A DNA stretch of 64,000 nt from Phascolarctobacterium sp. Its GTDB lineage: Bacteria; Bacillota; Negativicutes; Acidaminococcales; Acidaminococcaceae. The stretch is taken from assembly GCA_030540395.1 (NCBI GenBank), contig JAUNWI010000003.1, positions 1-64,000 of the forward strand. The letters are read 5' to 3'. Positions 44,041 through 52,864 of the stretch are shown in pieces. The first letter of the stretch is position 1; every line of letters starts with the position of its first letter. The position numbers and the translations under genes were made by a program. The notes under the pieces were generated by a model. It was given only the letters and a program-made list of their open reading frames with translations. It was not told the origin of the DNA and searched no databases.

Positions 44041-45306
44041 ATGGGAATGACAATGACTGAAAAAATTCTTGCGAAGCATGCTCATCGCGACAGCGTTAGC
44101 GCTGGCGATCTGCTGGTTTCCCAAGTTGATTTGGTATTAGCCAACGATATCACCGGTCCTCCGGCTATCAATGAATTCGAAAAAATCGGCAAGCCTGTTT
44201 TTGACAAGGACAAAATCGCTTTGGTTCCGGACCATTTCTCTCCCTGCAAGGACATCAAATCCGCTACCATGTGCAAGCAAATGCGTGATTTTGCTCGCAA
44301 GCACAACATCACCAACTACTTTGAGGTTGGTCAAATGGGCATCGAGCATGCCCTGCTGCCGGATAAGGGTCTCGTTGCTCCCGGCGAAATCGTTATTGGT
44401 GCGGACTCCCACACCTGCACCTACGGCGCTTTGAACGCCCTGTCCACTGGCATGGGTCAAACCGATATCGGCTGCGCTATGGCCAGCGGCACCACCTGGT
44501 TCAAGGTTCCCCAAGCTATTAAGGTTAACCTAACCGGTAAGCTGCCCAAATATGTTAAGGGTAAGGACATTATCCTGACCATCATCGGCATGATCGGTGT
44601 AGACGGCGCTCGCTACCAATCCCTTGAATTTGGCGGCGAAGGCGTAAGCGAGCTGTCCATGGCAGACCGCCTCACCATTTGCAACATGGCTATTGAAGCT
44701 GGCGGCAAAAACGGCATTTTCCCCGTTGACGAAAAAACCATCGAATTCTTGAAGGAACGCGGTGTAACCCGTCCTTGGGAAGCAGTTACTGCTGATGAAG
44801 ACGCTGAATACTCCCGCGTATTGGATATTAAGCTGGACGAGCTGGTTCCCGTTGTTGCTTATCCGCATCTGCCGGAAAACACCCATCCTGCCAAGGAAGG
44901 CCACGACATTAAAATTGACCAGGTTGTTATCGGCTCCTGCACCAATGGTCGTCTGGAGGACTTGGCCCAAGCAGCCGAAATTCTCAAGGGCCATAAGGTT
45001 TGCGACCATGTACGCATGATCATCATCCCTGCAACCCAACAAATTTATCAAGCAGCTATGCACCTGGGCTACATCGATACCTTTATCGAAGCTGGCGCAG
45101 CTGTTTCCACGCCTACCTGCGGTCCCTGCTTAGGCGGCTACATGGGCATTTTGGCAGCAGGCGAGCGCGCTGTTTCCACCACCAACCGCAATTTCCGCGG
45201 CCGTATGGGTCACGTAGACAGCGAGGTTTATCTTGCCAGCCCCTACACCGCAGCAGCCAGTGCAATCACCGGCTACATCACCAGCCCTGAGGAGGTAGTA
45301 AAATGA
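44041..45306 (+). CDS. leuC: 3-isopropylmalate dehydratase, large subunit, 421 aa
   Basis: Together with LeuD it interconverts 2- and 3-isopropylmalate in leucine synthesis. The [4Fe-4S] cysteines are in VIGSCTNG and [10 protein letters not shown], and [13 protein letters not shown] is conserved. The length of 421 fits the shorter LeuC2 type of aconitase-family enzymes. GGAGG lies before the ATG. It is the first gene behind the leucine T-box and overlaps leuD by 4 bases. Confidence 0.97.
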   Translation: MGMTMTEKILAKHAHRDSVSAGDLLVSQVDLVLANDITGPPAINEFEKIGKPVFDKDKIALVPDHFSPCKDIKSATMCKQMRDFARKHNITNYFEVGQMGIEHALLPDKGLVAPGEIVIGADSHTCTYGALNALSTGMGQTDIGCAMASGTTWFKVPQAIKVNLTGKLPKYVKGKDIILTIIGMIGVDGARYQSLEFGGEGVSELSMADRLTICNMAIEAGGKNGIFPVDEKTIEFLKERGVTRPWEAVTADEDAEYSRVLDIKLDELVPVVAYPHLPENTHPAKEGHDIKIDQVVIGSCTNGRLEDLAQAAEILKGHKVCDHVRMIIIPATQQIYQAAMHLGYIDTFIEAGAAVSTPTCGPCLGGYMGILAAGERAVSTTNRNFRGRMGHVDSEVYLASPYTAAASAITGYITSPEEVVK

Positions 45307-45797
45307 GCAAAGTATGGCGTTATGGCGACCACATTGATACTGACGTAATTATTCCTGCAAGATATTTAAATATTGCTGATTTCACCGAGCTGGCAGAGCA
45401 TGCTATGGAAGACTCCAAGGAAAACCTGGTAGAAAACTTTGCAGCTGGCGTTAAGGTTGGCGACTACATCGTTGCCGGCAAAAACTTTGGCTGCGGCTCC
45501 TCCCGCGAGCACGCCCCTGTAGTTTTGAAGGTTAAGGGCATCAAATGCATCGTAGCAGATAGCTTCGCACGCATTTTCTATCGCAATGCTATCAACATCG
45601 GCCTGCCCGTGCTGGAAATTGGTAAGGATGTAGAAAAAATTGAAGCTGGTGACACCATTGACGTGGACATGGCCAAGGGTGAAATCACCATCGTCAACAA
45701 AAATGTCGTTATCAAAACCAAACCGCTGCCGGAATTCATCCAAAAAATCGCTGACTGCGGTGGTCTGATTAACTATGTTAAAGGAGAAAACGCATAA
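45303..45797 (+). CDS. leuD: 3-isopropylmalate dehydratase, small subunit, 164 aa
   Basis: The swivelling domain subunit, with [11 protein letters not shown] near the start and the conserved [18 protein letters not shown]. Its ATG overlaps the leuC stop, and its stop overlaps the leuB start by one base (TAATG), so all three genes are translationally coupled. Confidence 0.97.
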   Translation: MSKVWRYGDHIDTDVIIPARYLNIADFTELAEHAMEDSKENLVENFAAGVKVGDYIVAGKNFGCGSSREHAPVVLKVKGIKCIVADSFARIFYRNAINIGLPVLEIGKDVEKIEAGDTIDVDMAKGEITIVNKNVVIKTKPLPEFIQKIADCGGLINYVKGENA

Positions 45798-46870
45798 TGA
45801 AAATTTGCTTACTGCCGGGCGATGGCATCGGCGTAGAGATTGTAGATGCAGCGGTTGAGGTACTTGACGCTGCTGCCAAGAAATTTGGCTTTGAAATTGA
45901 ATATGACAAGCAGCTCATCGGCGGCTGCGCCATTGACGCCACCGGCGTACCCCTGCCGGAAGCAACTATCGCTTCTGCCAAGGCTGCTGACGCAGTACTG
46001 CTGGGCGCTGTAGGCGGCCCCAAATGGGACAACGTGGATCCCTCCATCCGTCCTGAGAAGGGCCTTTTGGGCATTCGCAAAGCCTTGGGCTTGTACTGCA
46101 ACCTGCGTCCTATGACCGTTTCCAAATTCACTGCGCACCTGTCTCCCTTGAAGACCGAGCGTGCAGAAGGCGCTGACCTCTTAATCGTACGCGAGCTCAC
46201 CGGCGGCATCTATTTTGGCGAGCATAACGAAGCTCACCTCAATGCTGACGGCATTGAAGAAGCTAGCGATGTTGAGCTCTACACCCGCCCCGAAATCGAG
46301 CGCATTGCCCGCTTTGCCTTCGAGGCTGCTAAAAAGCGCCGTGGCAAGGTTACCAGCGTGGACAAGGCCAATGTTTTAGGCTCCAGCCGTATGTGGCGTA
46401 GAATCGTTGCCGAAATGCAGGCTAAGGATTATCCCGAAATCGAGCTTAACAACTTCTATGTTGATAACTGCGCTATGCAATTAGTGCTGAATCCCAAGCA
46501 ATTTGACGTAATCCTGACCAATAATATTTTTGGCGACATTTTAAGCGACGAAGCCAGCACCATCGCCGGCTCCATTGGTCTCTTGCCCAGCGCCTCCCTC
46601 GGCGACGGCACCGGCATGTACGAGCCCATTCATGGCTCCGCTCCTGACATCGCCGGTCAAGGCATTGCCAACCCCTTGGCAACCATCCTTTCCGTGGCCA
46701 TGATGCTGCGCTATTCCCTGAACCAAGGCGCTGCTGCTGACGCTATGGAAGCAGCTGTGGACGCTGTTATGGAGCAGGGCTACCGCACTCCGGACCTGTA
46801 TGCAGAAGGCCTGAAGAAGGTTTCCACTGCTGAAATGGGCCATCTTGTTGCTCAAGAGCTTTTGAAATAA
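45797..46870 (+). CDS. leuB: 3-isopropylmalate dehydrogenase, 357 aa
   Basis: Oxidises and decarboxylates 3-isopropylmalate to 2-oxoisocaproate with NAD+. Family text: LPGDGIGVEIVDAAVEVL, RELTGGIYFGEH, TSVDKANVLGSSRMWR and GDILSDEASTIAGSIGLLPSASLG. AAGGAG precedes the start. It is the last gene of the operon; leuA (isopropylmalate synthase) and a leucine aminotransferase are not adjacent. Confidence 0.97.
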   Translation: MKICLLPGDGIGVEIVDAAVEVLDAAAKKFGFEIEYDKQLIGGCAIDATGVPLPEATIASAKAADAVLLGAVGGPKWDNVDPSIRPEKGLLGIRKALGLYCNLRPMTVSKFTAHLSPLKTERAEGADLLIVRELTGGIYFGEHNEAHLNADGIEEASDVELYTRPEIERIARFAFEAAKKRRGKVTSVDKANVLGSSRMWRRIVAEMQAKDYPEIELNNFYVDNCAMQLVLNPKQFDVILTNNIFGDILSDEASTIAGSIGLLPSASLGDGTGMYEPIHGSAPDIAGQGIANPLATILSVAMMLRYSLNQGAAADAMEAAVDAVMEQGYRTPDLYAEGLKKVSTAEMGHLVAQELLK

Positions 46871-46935
46871 TCTTACCACATAAAGAACAGCAGTCTGAGC
46901 ATTTATCCCCTCCTCCAATGCTCAGACAGTAAAAA

Positions 46936-46978
46936 ACCGCAAGGCACGCTTTTTCAGAGCTTTGCCTTGCGGTCTTTT
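46936..46978 (+). terminator. Terminator of the leuCDB operon
   Basis: ACCGCAAGGCA pairs with TGCCTTGCGGT and is followed by CTTTTC. Another long hairpin with arms GTCTGAGCAT/ATGCTCAGAC lies just before it at 46893-46927. Confidence 0.85.
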
Positions 46979-46993
46979 CATAGCCAATGCTTT

Positions 46994-47022
46994 TTGAATA
47001 TTTTGTGTTTTTGTGTTATAAA
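46994..47022 (+). promoter_or_regulatory. Promoter of azlCD
   Basis: TTGAAT (46994-46999) and TATAAA (47017-47022) are 17 bases apart. The expected start site lies only about 5 bases before the azlC ATG, so the mRNA would be almost leaderless. Confidence 0.55.
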
Positions 47023-47033
47023 GGTGTTTTGTC

Positions 47034-47753
47034 ATGCATTCTTCCCCCCAATACAATATGCAAGCCTATCGTGAAGGTCTCCATGATGGCATTCCCATAG
47101 GTCTGGGTTATTTTGCTGTGGCTTTTTCTTTGGGCATCATTTGTCGCTCCAGTGGCTTTTCGGTTTTGCAGGGCTTTTTAGCCAGCCTTTTAAACAACAC
47201 CTCCGCTGGTGAATTTGCGGCCATTACCCTCATTGGCGCTGGTGCCAGCTATATGGAAATCGCTCTTGTAACCTTAATTGCCAATGCCCGTTATCTTTTA
47301 ATGAGCTGCGCCCTCAGTCAGCGCTTTGCTCCGGACACAGCCTTTGTGCACCGCTTGGGCGTCGCCTTTGCAGTAACCGATGAGCTTTTTGGCATCGCCA
47401 TTGCTAGACCTGGCATGCTCAATCCTTGGTATTATTATGGAGCTATGAGTCTGGCCATACCTGGCTGGGCCACAGGCACTGCCTTGGGCATTCTTGCCGG
47501 TAGCGAGCTGCCAACGCGCATAGTCAGTGCTTTAAGCGTAGCCCTTTACGGCATGTTTTTAGCAGTAATTATCCCACCTGCAAAGCAAAGCCGCATGATT
47601 TTAATAGTAGTCATCTTGAGCTTTCTTGCCAGCTTTATCGCCAGTGTCTGGCCCGTGCTGGCAACTCTTTCAGGAGGCACCCGCACTATTATTTTAACTG
47701 TGACCATTTCTACTCTTGCTGCTCTATTTAAGCCTATACATGAGGAGGAATAG
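47034..47753 (+). CDS. azlC: AzlC branched-chain amino acid exporter, large subunit, 239 aa
   Basis: A membrane protein of about 6-7 helices; the AzlC text GYFAVAFSLGIICRSSGFSVLQGFLASLLNNTSAGEFAAITLI and NARYLLMSCALSQRF is clear. With AzlD it exports branched-chain amino acids. AAGGTG upstream of the ATG may serve as ribosome binding site but overlaps the -10 box. It follows the leucine operon, fitting a balance of synthesis and export. Confidence 0.95.
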   Translation: MHSSPQYNMQAYREGLHDGIPIGLGYFAVAFSLGIICRSSGFSVLQGFLASLLNNTSAGEFAAITLIGAGASYMEIALVTLIANARYLLMSCALSQRFAPDTAFVHRLGVAFAVTDELFGIAIARPGMLNPWYYYGAMSLAIPGWATGTALGILAGSELPTRIVSALSVALYGMFLAVIIPPAKQSRMILIVVILSFLASFIASVWPVLATLSGGTRTIILTVTISTLAALFKPIHEEE

Positions 47754-47756
47754 CCT

Positions 47757-48068
47757 ATGGAAAATAATATCTATGTATATATTTTTATTATGGCCGCAGT
47801 AACCTACGCCATTCGTGTTATTCCTTTAGCCTTCATTCGCAAAGAAATCAAGAATAATTTTATCCGCTCTTTTTTGTATTATGTGCCTTATGTTACTCTG
47901 GCAGTAATGACCTTTCCGGCAATAATTAATGATACCCAAAGCCCCTTAGCAGGTGCCCTAGCCCTTGTAGTTGGCATTGCCACTGCCTGGTGCGGACTAA
48001 GCCTGTTCCATGTGGCCTGCTGCTGCTGTGCCGTGGTATTCGTAGCCGAGCTTATCATAGTGCCCTAA
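47757..48068 (+). CDS. azlD: AzlD branched-chain amino acid exporter, small subunit, 103 aa
   Basis: A small membrane protein with about 4 helices and the AzlD text AAVTYAIRVIPLAFI and FLYYVPYVTLAVMTFPAI. It starts 3 bases after azlC, with GAGGAGGAAT overlapping the azlC end. The two proteins act as one exporter. Confidence 0.94.
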   Translation: MENNIYVYIFIMAAVTYAIRVIPLAFIRKEIKNNFIRSFLYYVPYVTLAVMTFPAIINDTQSPLAGALALVVGIATAWCGLSLFHVACCCCAVVFVAELIIVP

Positions 48069-48075
48069 ATTTAAT

Positions 48076-48108
48076 GACCCTGCTCGTTGAGCAGGGTCTT
48101 GTTTTTTT
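48076..48108. terminator. Terminator between azlD and the C39-like gene
   Basis: GACCCTGCTC pairs with GAGCAGGGTC and is followed by TTGTTTTTTT. The same hairpin sequence recurs at 52828-52857. Confidence 0.88.
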
Positions 48109-48865
48109 ATGCTTTGGGTTTGGCAGTAAGCCACTGGCGCAGCTGGTCCTTCTTGCTAAAGAGCTGGCTGTCAAACCACATGTAGAAGAAACGCTCTGCA
48201 GGCACAACATTGTAGCCATCCTGCAGATGGTCGCTGGTATCAAAGGGGTCTGCCATCAGCAGCACATCGTCACCGGTATGCGCTGTGCCCATGGTGTCAT
48301 AGCCGATGATAACGCGCCAGTGCCCGCCCCAATCCACGTTCTCCACCATAATAGGCGTATTGTCCTTTAAATTAGTGGTCACGAATTTCAGAAAATCTTC
48401 ATAGTTATCGGGAGTTTTGTCCTTAGCAGAGGATTTGACATCCCAACCGATTTTTTCAAAATACTTCACCATACCCTTGGTAGTAGTGCCATTGGTGGTG
48501 CTGGTGCCCATCATTTTGCAGATTTCGCGATCACTATGCAGTTCCTTGCCCATAAAATGGGTTACAACCGTATTGGCAGCCACAGGGCCACAGCTATAGC
48601 CGTCATTTTGTTGCTTAGTTTTGTAATGAGAGAGCACTATTAAACGCTCGTTAGACTGCATATTAAAAATATCTGGTTGAGCAAAATAGGGAGAGTTTTT
48701 AATGTCGTGCTTGCCCTCAAATTGGCGCGCTCCGCCTAAGGAGCTTGTGCTCACATCGGAGGCGATGGCAATACCAGCATTGGCATATTGGTTTAAAAGA
48801 TAGTTCACGCCACCTAAAATGGCCAGGCAGCAAAGGCCGCCGATAACAGTTTTGCGTACATCCAT
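48107..48865 (-). CDS. Exported C39-like peptidase domain protein, 252 aa
   Basis: An N-terminal hydrophobic segment (about 8-27) serves as signal or anchor. The papain-like C39_2 domain shows QQNDGYSCGPVAANTV with Cys92, VDWGGHWRVIIGYD with His182, and ADPFD near 206-209. Such proteins cleave peptides outside the cytoplasm, but no bacteriocin or transporter gene is nearby and the natural target is unknown. It is a single gene, convergent with azlD. Confidence 0.85.
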   Translation of the reverse strand: MDVRKTVIGGLCCLAILGGVNYLLNQYANAGIAIASDVSTSSLGGARQFEGKHDIKNSPYFAQPDIFNMQSNERLIVLSHYKTKQQNDGYSCGPVAANTVVTHFMGKELHSDREICKMMGTSTTNGTTTKGMVKYFEKIGWDVKSSAKDKTPDNYEDFLKFVTTNLKDNTPIMVENVDWGGHWRVIIGYDTMGTAHTGDDVLLMADPFDTSDHLQDGYNVVPAERFFYMWFDSQLFSKKDQLRQWLTAKPKA

Positions 48866-48918
48866 AATGTTCTCCTTTTTAGGCTATGCCTGCACTTCAA
48901 CGCAAATGTATATAAAAA

Positions 48919-50463
48919 TTATGCTTTAGCAATATCAGGGTTACTTTTCTCAGGACGGCGCTCTTGCCGTGCCAGTTTTTTCTTCAAAGCAGCTAAGAGT
49001 GCGTCATGCTCGTTGGGCAAATTGCCGCTTTGCACCCGCTCTATTAAATAAGCAAAGGTCTCTTTAATGGTATTTTTTGGCACAAGCGCTAGAAGCTCAC
49101 GTCCGTTCACTGCCAGGTCCTGAGTCGCGATAGGCATGGAAGCTTGCGCCATGGCGATGACCTGCTCGCCCAAGGCTCGCCCTTCGTCCATCAGCTGCTG
49201 GTTTTCTCGGGCATGGGTGGCACCCATGTCCGCCAGGAAAACCTCCGTCAGCAGCTTGTAGCCCGCTACAAGCTGCGCCTGCGTGCGAAAGGGCCCGTGG
49301 GCGGCTTCGTGGCGCAGCCAGCGCCGCAGCGTTTTTTCGCCAGTGAGCAGCATGGGGGCAAAGCGCATATGCTGCGCCACCAGCCACACCACCAGCCGAC
49401 AAAAATCCTCGCCATAGCGCAAACGCTGCAAAATGGCCTCCGCCATTATTGCACTTTGCGCTTCGTGGCCCGGGTCGCTGGGCTGGCCGTCAGCCTTGAT
49501 GATGCGCACGCTTGAGAGGCCCTTGCCCAAATCGTGTAGTACCAAGGCCCAGCGAATGGCCAGCTCGCGGGGACTGTTATCGATGGCTAGCAGAGTGTGC
49601 TCCCAGGTGTCGTAGATGTGAAAGCGGGGGTTTTGGGCAAGGCCCAAAAGATGCTCTGCTTCCGGCAGGATGGGTACTGGAACGTAGTCTCCGCTTTGGC
49701 GCACCCTGCAGCTTTGCTGCAGGAGGCCTGTAGCCAGCATCAGCATCAAGCCCTTGCCTGCAAACTCAGCCACCAGCAGCTTTTCCAGCTCCTTGCGCAC
49801 TCTTTCCAGGGACAGACCGCGGCAGCGCTCTGCCGGAAAGTGGGGCACCTGCGCCAGGTAATACGGCGTGCCCGCCATGCCGCAGGCAGGGCCTGGCACG
49901 CCGTCCTGCACGTAGTCGAAGCCCAGCTGGGCGACGAAGCGGCAGGCGCGCAGCATGCGCAGTGCATCCTCCTGATAACGTACAACAGCCTTGCCCACCG
50001 GACGAATTAAGTGCTTGGCCAAGTCTGCTTTACCACCATGATAATCAAAAACCTGTCCACGGATATCCAAGGCCATAGCATTGATGGTGAAATCTCTGCG
50101 AGCTAAATCCTCCTCTAGTTTATCACAAAACCAGGTGTTAGCCGGTCTATGGGCATCACTATCGTCATAGCTTTCGCCACGAAAGGTAGTAACCTCTGTG
50201 GAACAGCCGTCAATGACCACCATAACGCAGCCAAAATTTTGCCCTAGCTGGTCCACTGTGTGCCAGCCCTTGGCTTGGCACAGTGCTAACACCTGCTCCG
50301 GTCGTGCATTGGTAGTAATATCGTAATCACCGGGCTCGCGACCAAGTAGCAAATCACGCACCGCTCCACCCACAACATAAGCTTCGAAGCCAGCAGCATT
50401 TAGAGCTTCCAATATGGATTTAGTGTAAGAGGGCAGCTTTGCCACCAATTGAGCCTTGTCCAT
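48919..50463 (-). CDS. cca: tRNA CCA-adding enzyme (polyA polymerase family), 514 aa
   Basis: Class II nucleotidyltransferase with YVVGGAVRDLLLGREPGDYDIT at about 29-50 (catalytic Asp46 and Asp48), RRDFTINAMALD, RPVGKAVVRYQEDALRMLRACRF and an HD domain (VLHDLGKGLSS). It adds or repairs the 3' CCA of tRNAs; the two tRNA-Arg genes here already encode CCA. The start at 50463 was preferred over upstream in-frame codons inside the NAT gene. The middle part has higher GC than the surroundings. Confidence 0.9.
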   Translation of the reverse strand: MDKAQLVAKLPSYTKSILEALNAAGFEAYVVGGAVRDLLLGREPGDYDITTNARPEQVLALCQAKGWHTVDQLGQNFGCVMVVIDGCSTEVTTFRGESYDDSDAHRPANTWFCDKLEEDLARRDFTINAMALDIRGQVFDYHGGKADLAKHLIRPVGKAVVRYQEDALRMLRACRFVAQLGFDYVQDGVPGPACGMAGTPYYLAQVPHFPAERCRGLSLERVRKELEKLLVAEFAGKGLMLMLATGLLQQSCRVRQSGDYVPVPILPEAEHLLGLAQNPRFHIYDTWEHTLLAIDNSPRELAIRWALVLHDLGKGLSSVRIIKADGQPSDPGHEAQSAIMAEAILQRLRYGEDFCRLVVWLVAQHMRFAPMLLTGEKTLRRWLRHEAAHGPFRTQAQLVAGYKLLTEVFLADMGATHARENQQLMDEGRALGEQVIAMAQASMPIATQDLAVNGRELLALVPKNTIKETFAYLIERVQSGNLPNEHDALLAALKKKLARQERRPEKSNPDIAKA

Positions 50464-50476
50464 GTTTTCACCAAAA

Positions 50477-51283
50477 TCAATCAAAGTCGATACCGTCATC
50501 CTTGAGCTGGTATTCCACATTGATGCCAAAGTATTCCCAAAGAATTTCCTTTAGCTCCGCTCCTGTGCGAATCCTGTAGCGATATTTTACACGCCCGCCT
50601 AGGTAAAACTTGAGGAAATTACCACGAATAGTAATATTGCAGTCCTCTCTGAAAATGGAGAGGGTTTTATTTTTAATAAAGGGAGAGTCAGGATGAGCAT
50701 CGCACCAAAAGCTGGCCGCAATAAAATCCTTGTCAATCATAGGGTCCTCGGTAAAGCCATAAAGGCGCTTCCAAGGCTTGCCTCTTTCCTTTTGCCACAA
50801 CAGCCAGCCAAAGAAGTTATCCCTGCTCAGCTTGTATTGGCTGATGCCGTCGCTTTGAATAAGGCCTTCGACCATTTCCAAGGGCACACGCGGGCTCTCA
50901 CTATTGACGCCCACATCGGTCAAATAGCGCTTGTTATTTAAATTAACGCACATAACCCGATGGCGGCGAATTTGGTATACCTCCAGCTTGTCGGTGTAGC
51001 GAGCTGCATAGCTGGTCACATCAAAGCCCAAGCTTTCCAAAAGCCAATTATATAGGCCATTGAGCTCAAAGCAGATGCCACCCCGATTATGCAAAATAAG
51101 CTTATCAAAAATCTCCTGCCGCTTGAGGGAGGTAATGCGTCCGTTTAGACAATCAAAATTATCGTAGGGAATAAACTTCAAATGTGCATCCTGTAGCTTT
51201 TTCAAGGTATCTAAATCAGCTGCAGGCTCAAAATCAGTAAGCTGCAGCTTGTGCAAATATTGCTGGATTTGCTGTTCCGTCAT
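50477..51283 (-). CDS. Arylamine N-acetyltransferase, 268 aa
   Basis: Transfers acetyl from acetyl-CoA to arylamines and hydrazines, or related acyl groups in biosynthesis. The catalytic triad is visible: Cys71 in RGGICFELN, His108 in RRHRVMCVNL, Asp123 in LTDVGVN. Length is normal. The start at 51283 has only a weak site (GGGAAAC). It lies 13 bases before the cca gene on the same strand. A drug- or dietary-amine-modifying role in the gut is plausible (inference). Confidence 0.93.
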   Translation of the reverse strand: MTEQQIQQYLHKLQLTDFEPAADLDTLKKLQDAHLKFIPYDNFDCLNGRITSLKRQEIFDKLILHNRGGICFELNGLYNWLLESLGFDVTSYAARYTDKLEVYQIRRHRVMCVNLNNKRYLTDVGVNSESPRVPLEMVEGLIQSDGISQYKLSRDNFFGWLLWQKERGKPWKRLYGFTEDPMIDKDFIAASFWCDAHPDSPFIKNKTLSIFREDCNITIRGNFLKFYLGGRVKYRYRIRTGAELKEILWEYFGINVEYQLKDDGIDFD

Positions 51284-51555
51284 GGGTTTCCCGTTTATTA
51301 AAGGGTTCAAGTCTTCTCATCTCCGTACTTCATCAATAAGCTTCTTAATATTACTATTTTATCATGAATGACAGAAATAATAAACAGCTTTACAGCTCCA
51401 TTGCCACTGGCTTGCTTATAAAAATCTCTAAAATGGCCTCAAGAAAATTTGTCTAAGCATTTGAAAAATTGAAGAAAGAGGTGTATAGTTATAAGCAAGA
51501 TATGAGGTTAGGAATAAATGGAGCCTTCCGCGGCCCCTAAGGTGGAGGTGTAGTT

Positions 51556-52806
51556 ATGGCCTTATTATCTTTAGTATTTCTTTTAATTGCAATTTTTTTA
51601 GGCTTTTTCCGCAAGATGAATACCGGTCTTGTGTGTATAGCCTTTGCACTGGTTTTAGGTCGCTTGGCAGGTGTGCCGGATAAGGAGATTATCCGCGGCT
51701 TCAATTCTTCTCTGTTCATCATGCTTTTGGGCGTCACTTATTTGTTTAGCCTGGCTCAAATCAACGGTTGTTTGGATTTATTGGCCAAAAAAGTCGTTTC
51801 CTTGGCTGGAAAGCGAATTTATCTTGTGCCTATTATTATTTACGTTTTTTCCACTGTGCTCTCTGCCCTCGGTCCTGGTACAGTGCCTACCATGGCCATT
51901 ATGATGGTTTTTTCCATGGCCTTGGCAGCGGAGATGGGCATTCATCCCGCCATGCTCTCTGCCCTGACCGTTTTGGGTGCCAGCGGTGGCGGTGTTTCTC
52001 CCTTGGCAGCCACAGGCATCATTGGTATCAACCTTTGCGCTGAGTTTGGCCTGACAGGCATCGAAACACAGTTTTTAATGAATGGCGTTTTATCTTCCAC
52101 TGTTTATGCCATTGTGGTCTATATTCTTTTAGGTGGCTATAAGCTGCGCATGGATGAAAGTGTCGTGCACGAAAAAACGCCGCCCTTTAACGGCAAGCAA
52201 AAAATCACCTTGGCCGGTATTGTTGCCATGGTGATTTTGGTTATGGTCTTCAAGATTAACGTGGGCCTAGTAAGCTTTGCTGTGGCAGCAGTGCTCTCCT
52301 TCCTGAAGGTTTCTGATGAGAGCGAGGCTTTAAAGCGCATCCCCTGGGGTACTTTGCTTTTGATTACCGGTGTGGGCGTTTTGATGCAGCTGATTATTGG
52401 TCAGGGCGGTATCAAGATGCTCAGTTCAGCCCTTGTTTCTGTGATGAACGAAAAAACTGCTGTTTCCATTATGGGTATCTGCTCCGGTCTTTTAAGCTGG
52501 TTTAGCTCCACTAGCGGTGTGGTTATGCCCACGCTTATTCCCACCATTCCCCACATCGTGGCGCAAATGGGCGGTGCAGTCAGCGAGCTGGAGTTGGCTA
52601 CGGCCATCACCATGATTAGTAATACGGCGGGCATCAGCCCTCTGTCCACCGGCGGTGCTCTGGCCTTGGCGGCTTATTCCTCCGCTGCAGGAGCTAACTA
52701 CGAGGAGCAGCACAGCCTCTTTGTGAAAATGTTCATGATTAGCGCTTTAGGCGTGCTGGTTTTGAGTACCTTCGCTTACTTCGGACTGTACCATTGGCTG
52801 CTGTGA
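51556..52806 (+). CDS. MatC-type/ion-transporter superfamily carboxylate carrier, 416 aa
   Basis: A membrane protein with about 11 helices. The N-terminal part (IAFALVLGRLAGVPDKEIIRGFNSSLFIMLLGVTYLFSLAQ) resembles the MatC N-terminal domain of malonate/dicarboxylate carriers; GPGTVPTMAIM and STSGVVMPTLIPTIPHI are re-entrant-loop-like. GGTGGAGGTG precedes the ATG. Substrate is unknown. It is a single gene ending in a bidirectional terminator. Confidence 0.8.
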   Translation: MALLSLVFLLIAIFLGFFRKMNTGLVCIAFALVLGRLAGVPDKEIIRGFNSSLFIMLLGVTYLFSLAQINGCLDLLAKKVVSLAGKRIYLVPIIIYVFSTVLSALGPGTVPTMAIMMVFSMALAAEMGIHPAMLSALTVLGASGGGVSPLAATGIIGINLCAEFGLTGIETQFLMNGVLSSTVYAIVVYILLGGYKLRMDESVVHEKTPPFNGKQKITLAGIVAMVILVMVFKINVGLVSFAVAAVLSFLKVSDESEALKRIPWGTLLLITGVGVLMQLIIGQGGIKMLSSALVSVMNEKTAVSIMGICSGLLSWFSSTSGVVMPTLIPTIPHIVAQMGGAVSELELATAITMISNTAGISPLSTGGALALAAYSSAAGANYEEQHSLFVKMFMISALGVLVLSTFAYFGLYHWLL

Positions 52807-52827
52807 TTATGTAGTCTAAAAAAATAA

Positions 52828-52857
52828 GACCCTGCTCAACGAGCAGGGTCATTTTTA
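52828..52857. terminator. Bidirectional terminator between the MatC-like and aminotransferase genes
   Basis: GACCCTGCTC-AACG-AGCAGGGTC flanked by A-run and T-run; same arms as the terminator at 48076-48108. Confidence 0.9.
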
Positions 52858-52864
52858 TGCCATT

